Assembly: GCA_910577555.1 (NCBI GenBank)
Contig: CAJTLF010000029.1
Coordinates: 1-5,816, forward strand
Length of the DNA: 5,816 nucleotides
Origin: an uncultured Christensenella sp.
Lineage (GTDB): Bacteria > Bacillota > Clostridia > Christensenellales > Borkfalkiaceae
Reading direction: 5' to 3'
Part shown: positions 1 through 5,794 of the stretch, piece by piece
Layout: every line of letters begins with the position of its first letter
Numbering within the stretch: position 1 is the first letter of the stretch
Notes under the pieces: generated by a model
The model's database searches: none
What the model was told of the DNA's origin: nothing
Seen by the model: the letters and a program-made list of their open reading frames with translations, nothing else
Program-made: the position numbers and the translations under genes

Positions 1-1
1 C

Positions 2-2110
2 GCTTCCGCCGCTTCGGAATATTCAAAAATTGTTACCGCCTATGAAAACCGCAACGTTTGGGACGATTTGCAGGGAGCAAGCTACGACGGGGAAAGCATT
101 GATTTAAATCAATACGGTTTTTCCGAACGCAAAACCCCGGAAATAATCTCGTTTATAGAATTCTGTTATTCGCCGTTCACGGCAAAACACGAGGACTACG
201 GGCTGTACGTTTACATTTACAACCCGCGCGGGCTTGATTTTACCAAATATTCCGAACTGAATAAAATACAGTTCAGGGTTGGCGCGACTTCTGACCTTTT
301 CATTAAAGCCGGTCTGCAATACCTTAACAAAAGCGAAGCGGCGGGTTATGAGGGACTTTTTTACAAGTTTAAAATTAATCTTTCCGACATTCAACGTAAA
401 GAAATTTTAAGTACGGTCAACAGCTCGGCGCGCGTGTACGAAGTCAGCGGCATTGAGCTTTACGAAAGCGGCATTAACGCTACCGAATACAAAATAGCGA
501 CGAAATATACTTATACCGGTTATGCAAAAGGCTATGGCGCGGCAACCGCGCAGGAAAGCACGCTTAAATGTTCGGTGGACGGTTTCGATACGGTTTTAAA
601 TCTGGACGTACAACAAACGTATTACAGACCGCAAGGCACGCACAAGGACGGGTACACCCGTGACACTCTGCACAGCGTATATTTTTCCGTGCCTAATGAT
701 ATTTTGGAAAGTTCCGGCGAAATGTCGGCAATACACGCAACCTGGCTTAACGCGTTGACGTCGCCTATTTTCGTTACCGGCAACAAGGATATTTACAATG
801 AGCTGTATTCTCTGCTTAACGAAGAAGTTGACGGGGGCGATTATCTAAACAACTACAACAACAGCAAAAGCAAATTTACCCTTGTCGCTTCCAAACAGCC
901 GAAAGAAGCTATGGAAGCTATCCAGGCTTTACATTTTGGGTATTTAGCTTTTAATACTTATAACAATATGCCGGTTACGGAATACGACCGTATATTAAAA
1001 AAGTTGAGCTATATTTTTTACGCTGATAACGGCAATGCGGACACCTACGATTTACCGCGCGAAAAGCTTATCGGCAACAAATTAAAAAATATTAAAGGTT
1101 GGTTTGAAACGTTTACGGAGCGTTTCGGCGTTGGTGAAAATCCCGTTGCCGGAAAATATAATGCCGACTTGTTCGAAAACGTTGACGAAAAATTTACGGA
1201 TATCAATATTCAATCGGACGATACTTACAAATTGACCGATAACATTGTTTCAAACAGTCTTTGGGATAAATTATTCGGAACGCAATTAAAAGGCGAAAAC
1301 GAATTTGAAGTTTCGGCTATTCAAAAAGTAACCGTTAAGGACATTGAATATTATCCGGATAAAGAATTATTTTGCGATAAATTTTACATTGCCGAAAGAG
1401 ATTACGAAGATTTTTGCACGTTTATTAATAACGCCGCGAAAAAGGAAAAGCCCGAAACGGTTTATTTGTTCAGATATTATCAAAGCGAATATGTTGTCCA
1501 CGAAGTTACACAAGGCGAACGCATTGTCGATTGGGCGGTTATCGGCGGAAATTTCGGCAGTTATAAAGTTATCGACAGCAACGCATATTTTGCGCAGTCC
1601 TGGGCGCAACTTGATTTTGATATTATCGATGTAACGTTCACAAAAGATAACGTATTGACCGTTATCCCCTGCATAATGTCGCCGATAGATATCATTGCCG
1701 ACCAGGAACACCCGATAGACCCTTATCCCGGTAAAGGCTTGCCGTGGTGGGCGATTGCGCTGATTATTGTTGCCGCCGTTGTTCTGTTGGTTGTACTGCT
1801 CTATTTCGGTGTTCCCGCTCTACGCGGTGTGTTTAAGGTTATAGGCAAAATTATACTTACAGTATTCAAAGTGCTATGGCTTATCATTTCCGCGCCGTTC
1901 CGCGGCATTGCCGCATTAATTAAAAAGCGCAAGGCTAAGCACAAAGCACCCTACGCCGATGCCCGCACCTATTCAAAGCCCAAAAAGCCCGCGGCAAGGA
2001 CTGCCGGCAAACCGAAACCGCAACCAAAGCGGCATAAACAAGTCCGCAGGAGCAGACCTAATCGAACGGGCAAACGCCGCGGAAAAAAGCACAAAGGCGG
2101 TAAGAAATGA
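2..2110 (+). CDS. Large exported, C-terminally membrane-anchored surface protein with polybasic tail (5' partial); pIII-like by position
   Basis: The frame is open to the left edge, so the true start lies outside; the first start-like codon in the window (TTG at 68) is not convincing. The window encodes 702 residues. The first ones read ASAASEYSKIV; ASA resembles a signal-peptidase Ala-X-Ala site, so the missing part may be little more than a signal peptide (inference). About 550 residues of aromatic, Asn/Asp/Tyr-rich, probably beta-rich ectodomain follow, with only five cysteines. Then come a Pro-rich stalk (near 1700-1740), a hydrophobic span starting at the WW of about 1745 and running to about 1820, a hydrophobic/amphipathic segment (about 1830-1915), and a 62-residue tail with 28 Lys/Arg and one acidic residue (1922-2107). 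N-out/C-in topology fits the basic tail. I recognise no named family. The position before a tiny membrane protein and a Zot-like ATPase matches the adsorption protein of filamentous phages; a conjugative or cell-surface adhesin is the alternative. Confidence 0.85.
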   Translation, partial: ASAASEYSKIVTAYENRNVWDDLQGASYDGESIDLNQYGFSERKTPEIISFIEFCYSPFTAKHEDYGLYVYIYNPRGLDFTKYSELNKIQFRVGATSDLFIKAGLQYLNKSEAAGYEGLFYKFKINLSDIQRKEILSTVNSSARVYEVSGIELYESGINATEYKIATKYTYTGYAKGYGAATAQESTLKCSVDGFDTVLNLDVQQTYYRPQGTHKDGYTRDTLHSVYFSVPNDILESSGEMSAIHATWLNALTSPIFVTGNKDIYNELYSLLNEEVDGGDYLNNYNNSKSKFTLVASKQPKEAMEAIQALHFGYLAFNTYNNMPVTEYDRILKKLSYIFYADNGNADTYDLPREKLIGNKLKNIKGWFETFTERFGVGENPVAGKYNADLFENVDEKFTDINIQSDDTYKLTDNIVSNSLWDKLFGTQLKGENEFEVSAIQKVTVKDIEYYPDKELFCDKFYIAERDYEDFCTFINNAAKKEKPETVYLFRYYQSEYVVHEVTQGERIVDWAVIGGNFGSYKVIDSNAYFAQSWAQLDFDIIDVTFTKDNVLTVIPCIMSPIDIIADQEHPIDPYPGKGLPWWAIALIIVAAVVLLVVLLYFGVPALRGVFKVIGKIILTVFKVLWLIISAPFRGIAALIKKRKAKHKAPYADARTYSKPKKPAARTAGKPKPQPKRHKQVRRSRPNRTGKRRGKKHKGGKK

Positions 2111-2301
2111 CGGTATTTTTTATAATCGGGTTTATAGTTAGTCTTGTCGCGCGTATTTTGTTCGGTTTCTTTGTGAACAAGGTCGCCGTGTTCGCTGAGC
2201 TGCTCCTGCCCTTAACCTTTATCACAATAGGCTTTGCCATTCTCGCCGCCGTGTTTATCGGCATAGACATTTACAATAAAATTACGGGCAAAAAGAAATA
2301 A
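2107..2301 (+). CDS. Small double-spanning membrane protein (64 aa), pVI-like by position
   Basis: The ATG overlaps the stop of the preceding gene in an ATGA arrangement, and there is no strong ribosome site of its own, so translation is probably coupled. The protein is almost entirely hydrophobic: one span at about residues 2-24, a short turn around VNKVAVF, a second span at about 30-54, then a short basic tail ending GKKK. In filamentous phages the gene between the adsorption protein and the assembly ATPase encodes pVI, a small, very hydrophobic end-cap protein that contacts pIII. That analogy is by position and hydropathy only; no sequence similarity is claimed. A holin-like or generic small membrane protein cannot be excluded. 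It is too short to be one of the shadow frames: both junctions with its neighbours are exact overlaps. Confidence 0.75.
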   Translation: MTVFFIIGFIVSLVARILFGFFVNKVAVFAELLLPLTFITIGFAILAAVFIGIDIYNKITGKKK

Positions 2302-3059
2302 TGTCAGAATTACTGTTAAACCCCGAAAGCGAAGTTGTGATATTTTTCGGCGGTCGCGGCAAAGGCAAAAGCTCGCTTATGGCGCACTTTGTAGACGACT
2401 ACCTAAAAACGCAAGGGGCGCAACGTTGGGAACTGTCTGAACGGCTTATCCGCGAAGAGAACGCAGACCGCAAAAGCCCGCTGTCGTTCCCCACTGCTCC
2501 GCCGATTTACGCTAATACTAAATACAAGCTTAAAACCCGCGCGGGCGTAGACTTCGAGCCTATCCCTATTAAGGGCAAGGAAATCGGAGTAAGCAACGAC
2601 AAAGAAACTTATAAAACGCTGTACCCCGCGCCGCTAATCGCGTTAGACGAAGTGCACCGCGAATTTTGCCCAAAGGGCGAAAACCTGCCCAATGGTCAAT
2701 TAGAGTTTTTTATGGAGTGCAGGCATTACCGCGTAATTATGCTGTTAGCCGCACCGCGCGCGGTGCTTATAAACAGGGATATACGCGGCTCGGGGTCACG
2801 GTTTATACAGCCGCGCAAGGTCATTAATTTCTTTGACGATTTTAAACGGCTGTACAAAACAATTTGGTATTGCCGCGAATTCACCGATGGGGACGCGCTC
2901 GAAGAGTACATAAAAAGCGACGGTAAAAGCGACGGTTATATAGAAACCACCTACACGCATAACGGCAACGTACGCGAAATTTATGACGGTTACGCGTTCA
3001 GAAAACATTTTTATCCTAAGGACGGGAAAGACTTTGAAGCAACGTACAATAAACATTAA
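2301..3059 (+). CDS. Zot/pI-like P-loop ATPase (phage assembly/export motor)
   Basis: 252-residue ATPase. The Walker A motif GGRGKGKS lies at residues 17-24, right after a beta strand (EVVIFF). A Walker B strand LIALDE follows at 112-117 with catalytic-type D116/E117. Next comes the RHYRV segment (141-145), a hydrophobic strand, and NRDIRG (158-163), the order seen in Zonular occludens toxin (Zot)/pI proteins of filamentous phages, which share the FtsK/HerA-type fold. PPIYANTKY (67-75) resembles the 'yTN' strand of the family. In phages these proteins act at the inner membrane and drive virion extrusion; the name Zot does not imply toxicity here. Phage pI proteins usually continue into a membrane span and an outer domain. 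None is visible here, and the protein ends at about the size of the cytoplasmic domain alone. Its ATG shares one base with the preceding stop (TAATG), indicating coupling. A DNA-packaging ATPase of the FtsK/HerA group is the main alternative. Confidence 0.85.
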   Translation: MSELLLNPESEVVIFFGGRGKGKSSLMAHFVDDYLKTQGAQRWELSERLIREENADRKSPLSFPTAPPIYANTKYKLKTRAGVDFEPIPIKGKEIGVSNDKETYKTLYPAPLIALDEVHREFCPKGENLPNGQLEFFMECRHYRVIMLLAAPRAVLINRDIRGSGSRFIQPRKVINFFDDFKRLYKTIWYCREFTDGDALEEYIKSDGKSDGYIETTYTHNGNVREIYDGYAFRKHFYPKDGKDFEATYNKH

Positions 3060-3882
3060 CCTTAACATATCCAAAGACACGCCCGCGGAAACGCTTACAG
3101 AGCTTTACGCGGTGTTAAAACCGCTACAAACGCAGGCAGAAAAAGAAAAAACTACCTGCAAGCCGCTTTACGCGTTAAATGAAGATATTGAGAAGTTACA
3201 CGGGCGTTACGAAGAGTTATTCAAGCAGGTTAGAAATTCGTTAAATCTCTCTGTAAAGCAAACGGAGCTTGAAGAAGAAACGCTAAGCCGCAAATACAAG
3301 TTTGAACTTGAAGAGCTAAGCAAGCGGCGCAAGCTCGAATACGACAAGCAACAGGCGGAAATCGAAGCGCAAGCCGACGAGCAAACGCCTTGGCGGCGCG
3401 GCTGGTGGTGGCGATTAATCTTCCAACCGCTAACGAACAGAGCGCAGGACATAATCGAAGAACGCGCGGAGCTTGAAGCAGATATAGTTTTAACCGCCGA
3501 AGAAAAAATAACCGAAATAGAGCGCAACAGCTTCATTTTCAACAGCGGCAAAAAGCTGTCTAAGCGCGAGTTTAAAAAGCAACTGCGTAAGCAATTGCAA
3601 GCGGCAATCAATCAAGCCGACAATGCGGACGTGCAGGAAATATTAAACGAACCGCAAGGACAGCCGCAAGCGGTTGAGCCTGAGCAAGAACCGCAAAACG
3701 CCCCGCCCGCCGTTCCGTCGGTGCTGGAACCCGAACACACAGCAGAGCCGCAAAAGGACAATACGCCCGTGCAGGTACCGCCGCAAAGCAACGGACAACT
3801 GCAAGGGCAAGTAACGTTTGACGAATTGCCGCAAGTTAGAACCCGCCGCCCGCGCCCGCCGCGGAGCTGTCGAAAATCGTAA
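3034..3882 (+). CDS. Coiled-coil protein with Trp-rich segment and Pro/Gln-rich C-terminus, unknown function
   Basis: I favour the TTG start at 3034 (282 aa), which overlaps the ATPase gene by 26 bases and follows purine-rich AAGGACGGGAAAG. An ATG at 2983 would give 299 aa but has no ribosome site and a 77-base overlap. In the 282-residue numbering: a beta-like N-terminus (TININLNIS), a charged helix from about residue 40 to 115 with coiled-coil character (Glu/Lys/Leu-rich), a Trp-rich patch WRRGWWWRLIF at about 120-130, a second charged helix to about 205, then a low-complexity Pro/Gln/Glu tail. The Trp/Arg patch could sit at the membrane surface, but it is too short and too charged to be a span. 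Family not recognised. Last in the operon and coupled to the ATPase, it may be its partner or scaffold (inference). The extreme C-terminus (RTRRPRPPRSCRKS) looks like a frameshift product; see the entry at 3840-3932. Confidence 0.75.
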   Translation: MKQRTININLNISKDTPAETLTELYAVLKPLQTQAEKEKTTCKPLYALNEDIEKLHGRYEELFKQVRNSLNLSVKQTELEEETLSRKYKFELEELSKRRKLEYDKQQAEIEAQADEQTPWRRGWWWRLIFQPLTNRAQDIIEERAELEADIVLTAEEKITEIERNSFIFNSGKKLSKREFKKQLRKQLQAAINQADNADVQEILNEPQGQPQAVEPEQEPQNAPPAVPSVLEPEHTAEPQKDNTPVQVPPQSNGQLQGQVTFDELPQVRTRRPRPPRSCRKS

Positions 3883-3932
3883 CGCTTGAACAATGCGCGG
3901 AGCTCCGACACGGGGCAACACCTTTTTATTAG
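3840..3932 (+). other. Possible continuation of the coiled-coil gene in the -1 frame
   Basis: In the frame starting at 3840 the sequence reads on past the annotated stop as PPPAPAAELSKIVTLEQCAE, then LRHGATPFY and a TAG at 3930-3932. This looks more protein-like than the Arg/Pro/Cys ending of the main frame. The switch would fall within a GC-rich repetitive run (3842-3864), where a one-base indel or assembly error is easy. No standard slippery heptamer is visible, so I do not propose programmed frameshifting. Confidence 0.3.
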
Positions 3933-3942
3933 CAATAAAAAG
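3922..3942. repeat. AT-rich perfect inverted repeat, 9-bp arms
   Basis: CTTTTTATT (3922-3930) and AATAAAAAG (3934-3942) are perfect reverse complements around a 3-base AGC loop. It lies just after the coiled-coil gene. It is not followed by a T-run on the plus strand, so it is not a typical terminator. It is the first of three hairpins in this intergenic region and may be part of a replication or packaging signal. Confidence 0.6.
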
Positions 3943-3956
3943 AAAGTAAAGAGAGA

Positions 3957-4002
3957 CCTGCGCGCTCGGTTAAGGCGTGCCGCGAGCGCGCGGGACACTT
4001 TT
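3957..4002 (+). terminator. GC-rich 12-bp hairpin, candidate end of the structural operon
   Basis: CCTGCGCGCTCG (3957-3968) pairs with CGAGCGCGCGGG (3983-3994): 12 pairs including one G-U, with a 14-base loop. The only T-run is TTTT at 3999-4002, four bases beyond the stem, so termination would be modest. It is the strongest hairpin between the two gene blocks. It could equally be a structural element of a single-strand origin or packaging signal, as in filamentous-phage intergenic regions. Confidence 0.45.
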
Positions 4003-4017
4003 AAATAATCGTGGTCA

Positions 4018-4032
4018 CGGGGCAGCGCCCCG
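4018..4032. repeat. Short GC hairpin with AGC loop
   Basis: CGGGGC (4018-4023) and GCCCCG (4027-4032) form a perfect 6-bp stem around AGC, the same loop as in the hairpin at 3922-3942. It lies 70 bases before the zinc-ribbon gene, in the leader of the replication unit. It could be an operator, a leader structure or part of an origin. I see no convincing -35/-10 pair in 3995-4086. Confidence 0.45.
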
Positions 4033-4086
4033 CGCCTTATTAAAAACGGTCGTCAAAAATGCGCACCGTGTGCCCACAAGAAATAT

Positions 4087-4092
4087 AAGGAG
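4087..4092 (+). promoter_or_regulatory. Strong ribosome binding site (AAGGAG)
   Basis: Consensus AAGGAG nine bases before the ATG at 4102. This fixes the start of the zinc-ribbon gene and marks an independently translated unit, in contrast to the coupled genes of the left operon. Confidence 0.85.
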
Positions 4093-4101
4093 CAAAAGAC
4101 A

Positions 4102-4329
4102 ATGAAAAATGGAATAAATTACAGTTGCGATGATTGTAAGAACGCGCAGGCAGCGTTTAAGAGCCGCAACACCGCAAGGAAAGCGGGTTGGGCTGTTGCG
4201 GGTGATTATAAATTTTGTTATTGTCCGCAATGTGCGCCCTTTCACCGCTTCGGCGCGGCAATCAAAGCCAACAAGCGCGCCGAACCGCCGCAACTTCCCG
4301 ACGGTTTGGGGCAGTTGAAAATCATTTAA
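4102..4329 (+). CDS. Small zinc-ribbon protein (75 aa)
   Basis: The start is fixed by AAGGAG nine bases upstream. Cysteines are arranged CxxC (C9, C12) and CPxC (C41, C44), with an extra C39 and H48: a four-ligand zinc ribbon with a 28-residue loop. The loop holds ARKAGW, an Arg/Lys-rich helix, and a conserved-looking Trp before GDY. Small one-domain zinc ribbons of this shape are common in phages and plasmids, acting in nucleic-acid binding or translational control, but I cannot assign a named family. The C-terminal third is basic, then Pro-rich. The gene ends 22 bases before the replication initiator and is surely cotranscribed with it, so a role in replication control or DNA binding is likely (inference). 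Overlapping frames at 4130 and on the minus strand are shadows. Confidence 0.8.
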   Translation: MKNGINYSCDDCKNAQAAFKSRNTARKAGWAVAGDYKFCYCPQCAPFHRFGAAIKANKRAEPPQLPDGLGQLKII

Positions 4330-4340
4330 AGCAAAATCAA

Positions 4341-4345
4341 AAGGA
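4341..4345 (+). promoter_or_regulatory. Ribosome binding site (AAGGA) of the initiator gene
   Basis: AAGGA (within AAAAGGAAA) six bases before the ATG at 4352. It lies in the 22-base gap after the zinc-ribbon stop, supports the chosen start, and argues that the two genes share one transcript. Confidence 0.8.
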
Positions 4346-4351
4346 AACGTA

Positions 4352-5314
4352 ATGCAAGCTACGGAATGGCAAAAACTGAATCTGCCGGAAACGTCGTCGT
4401 TTATCGAGTTTCCGTTAGCGTTCACGGGTAAGAAGAAAGGCGGCAAAGCTACCGTATTTACGGGGCTTTTATTAAGCTGTCAATTTATCCTTGCCATTAT
4501 CCATACAATGAATAAAGCGTTCAGAGAGCCGGCAAAGCTTACGTACGATTACTTTGTAGACAATTTCGGAATGTCGCGGGAAACGGTAAGCAACGCGCTT
4601 GCGGAGCTTGTAAAGCGTGGAATAATCGAGCGCGTGAAGCAATCAAGATATAAGATTATCGCAAGGTACAACAAGCGCAATTACGTTGAAGTAGATACGT
4701 ATATGTTCTTGCAGGAATGGAAAATATCCGGGAATTATAAGCGGCTGACATATTCCCGGCTTTTAACGCTGGCATTTTTAAAACGTAGCAACGAGAACCC
4801 GAAAACGGGCGGCGTGTTTGTAAGCTCGCAAGAACGCATTGGAAAGGCGATAGGGCTTCCGAGAACCACCGCGGGCGATTGTATACGTGAGCTTATAGCG
4901 GCGGATTTGTCGCGTTCGGAAAAGCCGGACGGAAACGACCTACAGCGGCGCGGGTGCAGTCTGTTCACGGTTAACCCGGATATTTTGGCGGTAAAGCACC
5001 CGGAGCGGTTAAACGGCGATACAGTCAATAAGCAGGAATACAACGCCGACGTGTTACATAAGCGGCTTATGCTCGATACGGAATACAAGGGCATAATCGA
5101 GCGCGTAAATATAAATTATTCCGCTTGGCTCGGCGCATTACTTAAACCGGGCGGCGAGGCTAAACCGGAAATACTTGAACTTGAAGGCAAGCAAGAAACG
5201 CTCAGAGCGGAGCTCGAAGGCTACTTCGATAAACACCATATAAGACGAGAATTTTTCCCGCCCGGTTATTTTAAATGCGGTTGGCGAGAAGAAGAACAGA
5301 AAAAAGAAGCGTAA
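4352..5314 (+). CDS. Tandem winged-helix protein, probable theta-type replication initiator
   Basis: 320 residues. A first winged helix spans about residues 40-106, with recognition-helix-like SRETVSNALAELVKRGII (75-92) followed by a basic wing (ERVKQSRYKIIARYN). A second spans about 130-210, with LPRTTAGDCIRELIAADL (169-186) after VSSQERIGKAIG. The basic N-terminal stretch is GKKKGGK (26-32); the C-terminus (about 270-320) is a charged helix. Two winged helices are the architecture of iteron-binding initiators (RepE, pi, pPS10 RepA). I see no HUH motif or catalytic Tyr arrangement of rolling-circle replicases. The gene is followed within 160 bases by four 22-base-spaced repeats, the expected binding sites. 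A phage replisome organiser or a two-domain repressor is the alternative. No firm family name is given because similarity was judged by eye only. Confidence 0.75.
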   Translation: MQATEWQKLNLPETSSFIEFPLAFTGKKKGGKATVFTGLLLSCQFILAIIHTMNKAFREPAKLTYDYFVDNFGMSRETVSNALAELVKRGIIERVKQSRYKIIARYNKRNYVEVDTYMFLQEWKISGNYKRLTYSRLLTLAFLKRSNENPKTGGVFVSSQERIGKAIGLPRTTAGDCIRELIAADLSRSEKPDGNDLQRRGCSLFTVNPDILAVKHPERLNGDTVNKQEYNADVLHKRLMLDTEYKGIIERVNINYSAWLGALLKPGGEAKPEILELEGKQETLRAELEGYFDKHHIRREFFPPGYFKCGWREEEQKKEA

Positions 5315-5406
5315 GCAAAGGCTTGCGCTTATAGTCGTATAAAAAATTATTAAAAATCGAAGATAACGCGCAAAGTCCGGCGCGGTGCATAGAAAAAACG
5401 GCGGCG

Positions 5407-5446
5407 AAAGTCTGATTTTAAGAAAAAAATCGGGCTTTTTATTTTT
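5407..5446 (+). terminator. Strong intrinsic terminator of the replication unit
   Basis: AAAGTCTGATTTT (5407-5419) pairs with AAAATCGGGCTTT (5426-5438): 13 pairs including two G-U, with a 6-base loop. It is followed directly by TTATTTTT (to 5446). It lies 92 bases after the initiator stop and should end that transcript before the repeat array, keeping the candidate origin free of read-through. Confidence 0.75.
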
Positions 5447-5467
5447 GCGGCTTTTAAAAAATGTCAA

Positions 5468-5545
5468 AACCGTACTATTTAACAAAAATTTAAGTACATT
5501 TTTCAAGAATTGAAAGTACGTTTTAAGGCTTAAAAAAGTACGGTT
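5468..5545. repeat. Iteron-like array: four GTAC sites at exact 22-base spacing
   Basis: GTAC occurs at 5472, 5494, 5516 and 5538, each 22 bases from the next. The first three are followed by a T-rich run (two bases, then TTT) and the last three are preceded by AA, giving a loose core AAGTACnnTTT. The outer copies face each other: AACCGTACT (5468-5476) is the reverse complement of AGTACGGTT (5537-5545). A 22-base period is about two helical turns, so bound proteins would sit on one face of the DNA; R6K iterons are also 22 bp. Its position after a tandem winged-helix initiator supports an origin. A repressor operator array is the alternative. Confidence 0.7.
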
Positions 5546-5554
5546 GCCGCCGAC

Positions 5555-5585
5555 TTATACTATTTTATACCGATTTCTTTTATAC
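5555..5585. repeat. AT-rich stretch with three TTATAC copies, possible unwinding element
   Basis: TTATAC occurs at 5555, 5565 and 5580, directly beside the GTAC array. AT-rich short repeats next to iterons are typical DNA-unwinding elements of theta origins. TATACT at 5556 could also be a -10 box, but no -35 lies at the right distance, so I do not call a promoter. No perfect DnaA box was seen here. Confidence 0.4.
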
Positions 5586-5640
5586 GCAAAACTAAACAAA
5601 AGCCGCGGCGGTCAACGTGCAGTTAATGCGGCGGGAGCGT

Positions 5641-5656
5641 GCGCCGAGCCCGGCGC
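5641..5656. repeat. GC-rich hairpin, 6-bp arms
   Basis: GCGCCG (5641-5646) and CGGCGC (5651-5656) are perfect reverse complements around AGCC. First of three close hairpins in the GC-rich right part of the non-coding region. Confidence 0.5.
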
Positions 5657-5694
5657 GGAATCTATGCGGTTTAGAGTATGCGCCACCCCTTGAA

Positions 5695-5729
5695 ATCGCG
5701 CAGGCGCGATATTCCCCTGCGAGGGGAAT
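5695..5729. repeat. Two abutting perfect hairpins
   Basis: ATCGCG/CGCGAT (5695-5700 and 5705-5710, loop CAGG) is followed without a gap by ATTCCCC/GGGGAAT (5711-5717 and 5723-5729, loop TGCGA). Two adjacent perfect stems with no gene are unusual. They could be a recombination or packaging site, a single-strand origin, or a structured RNA. Neither is followed by a clean T-run. Confidence 0.55.
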
Positions 5730-5748
5730 TTAAAGCGGTGTAGAGCGT

Positions 5749-5775
5749 AAAAGAAAAGCCGCCGAGAACGGCGGC
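5749..5775 (-). terminator. Intrinsic terminator reading leftward
   Basis: GCCGCCG (5758-5764) and CGGCGGC (5769-5775) form a perfect 7-bp stem around AGAA. On the minus strand it is followed by TTTTCTTTT (complement of 5749-5757), a classic terminator. It implies a minus-strand gene entering from the right, convergent with the replication unit. Confidence 0.75.
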
Positions 5776-5794
5776 AAAGCTGATAAAGGTTGAG

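Larger units (their letters stand above)
5315..5794. other. Non-coding region: terminator, iteron-like array, hairpins (candidate origin)
   Basis: No convincing gene on either strand. A 122-codon minus frame (5138-5506) overlaps the initiator gene, has Phe/Leu/Lys low complexity and no ribosome site. In order the region holds an AT-rich leader (5315-5406), a plus-strand terminator, the 22-base-phased GTAC array, TTATAC repeats, a GC-rich hairpin cluster and a minus-strand terminator. The sharp AT-to-GC change near 5600 and the density of symmetrical elements suggest a replication origin, possibly joined to the element's boundary. Confidence 0.6.

Noticed and set aside
68..70. TTG as the true start of the large surface protein
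   Set aside because: The frame is open to the left edge with sensible sequence and an ASA cleavage-like site. Starting at 68 would leave an exported protein without a signal peptide.
1344..1711. Overlapping frames of about 96 and 114 codons inside the surface protein gene
   Set aside because: Shadows of the long gene. Their sequences lack start signals and domain character.
2983..3033. ATG start at 2983 for the coiled-coil protein
   Set aside because: No ribosome site and a 77-base overlap with the ATPase gene. The TTG at 3034 has a purine-rich leader and a small overlap.
4015..4446. 143-codon minus-strand frame across the zinc-ribbon gene
   Set aside because: It runs antisense to two genes with good ribosome sites, and its product looks like antisense translation.
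4497..4505. DnaA-box-like TTATCCATA
   Set aside because: One mismatch to the consensus, inside the initiator coding sequence, isolated, and away from the candidate origin.
5324..5352. Promoter-like TTGCGC...TTATTA driving a short RNA up to the terminator at 5446
   Set aside because: The -10 match is poor and no structured transcript other than the terminator itself is visible.
5138..5506. 122-codon minus-strand frame with Phe/Leu-rich protein
   Set aside because: It overlaps the initiator gene and terminator, its composition is that of reverse-complemented Lys/Glu codons, and it has no ribosome site.
5468..5545. CRISPR array reading of the 22-base repeats
   Set aside because: Only a 4-6 base core is conserved, there are no repeat-spacer units of normal size, and no cas genes.
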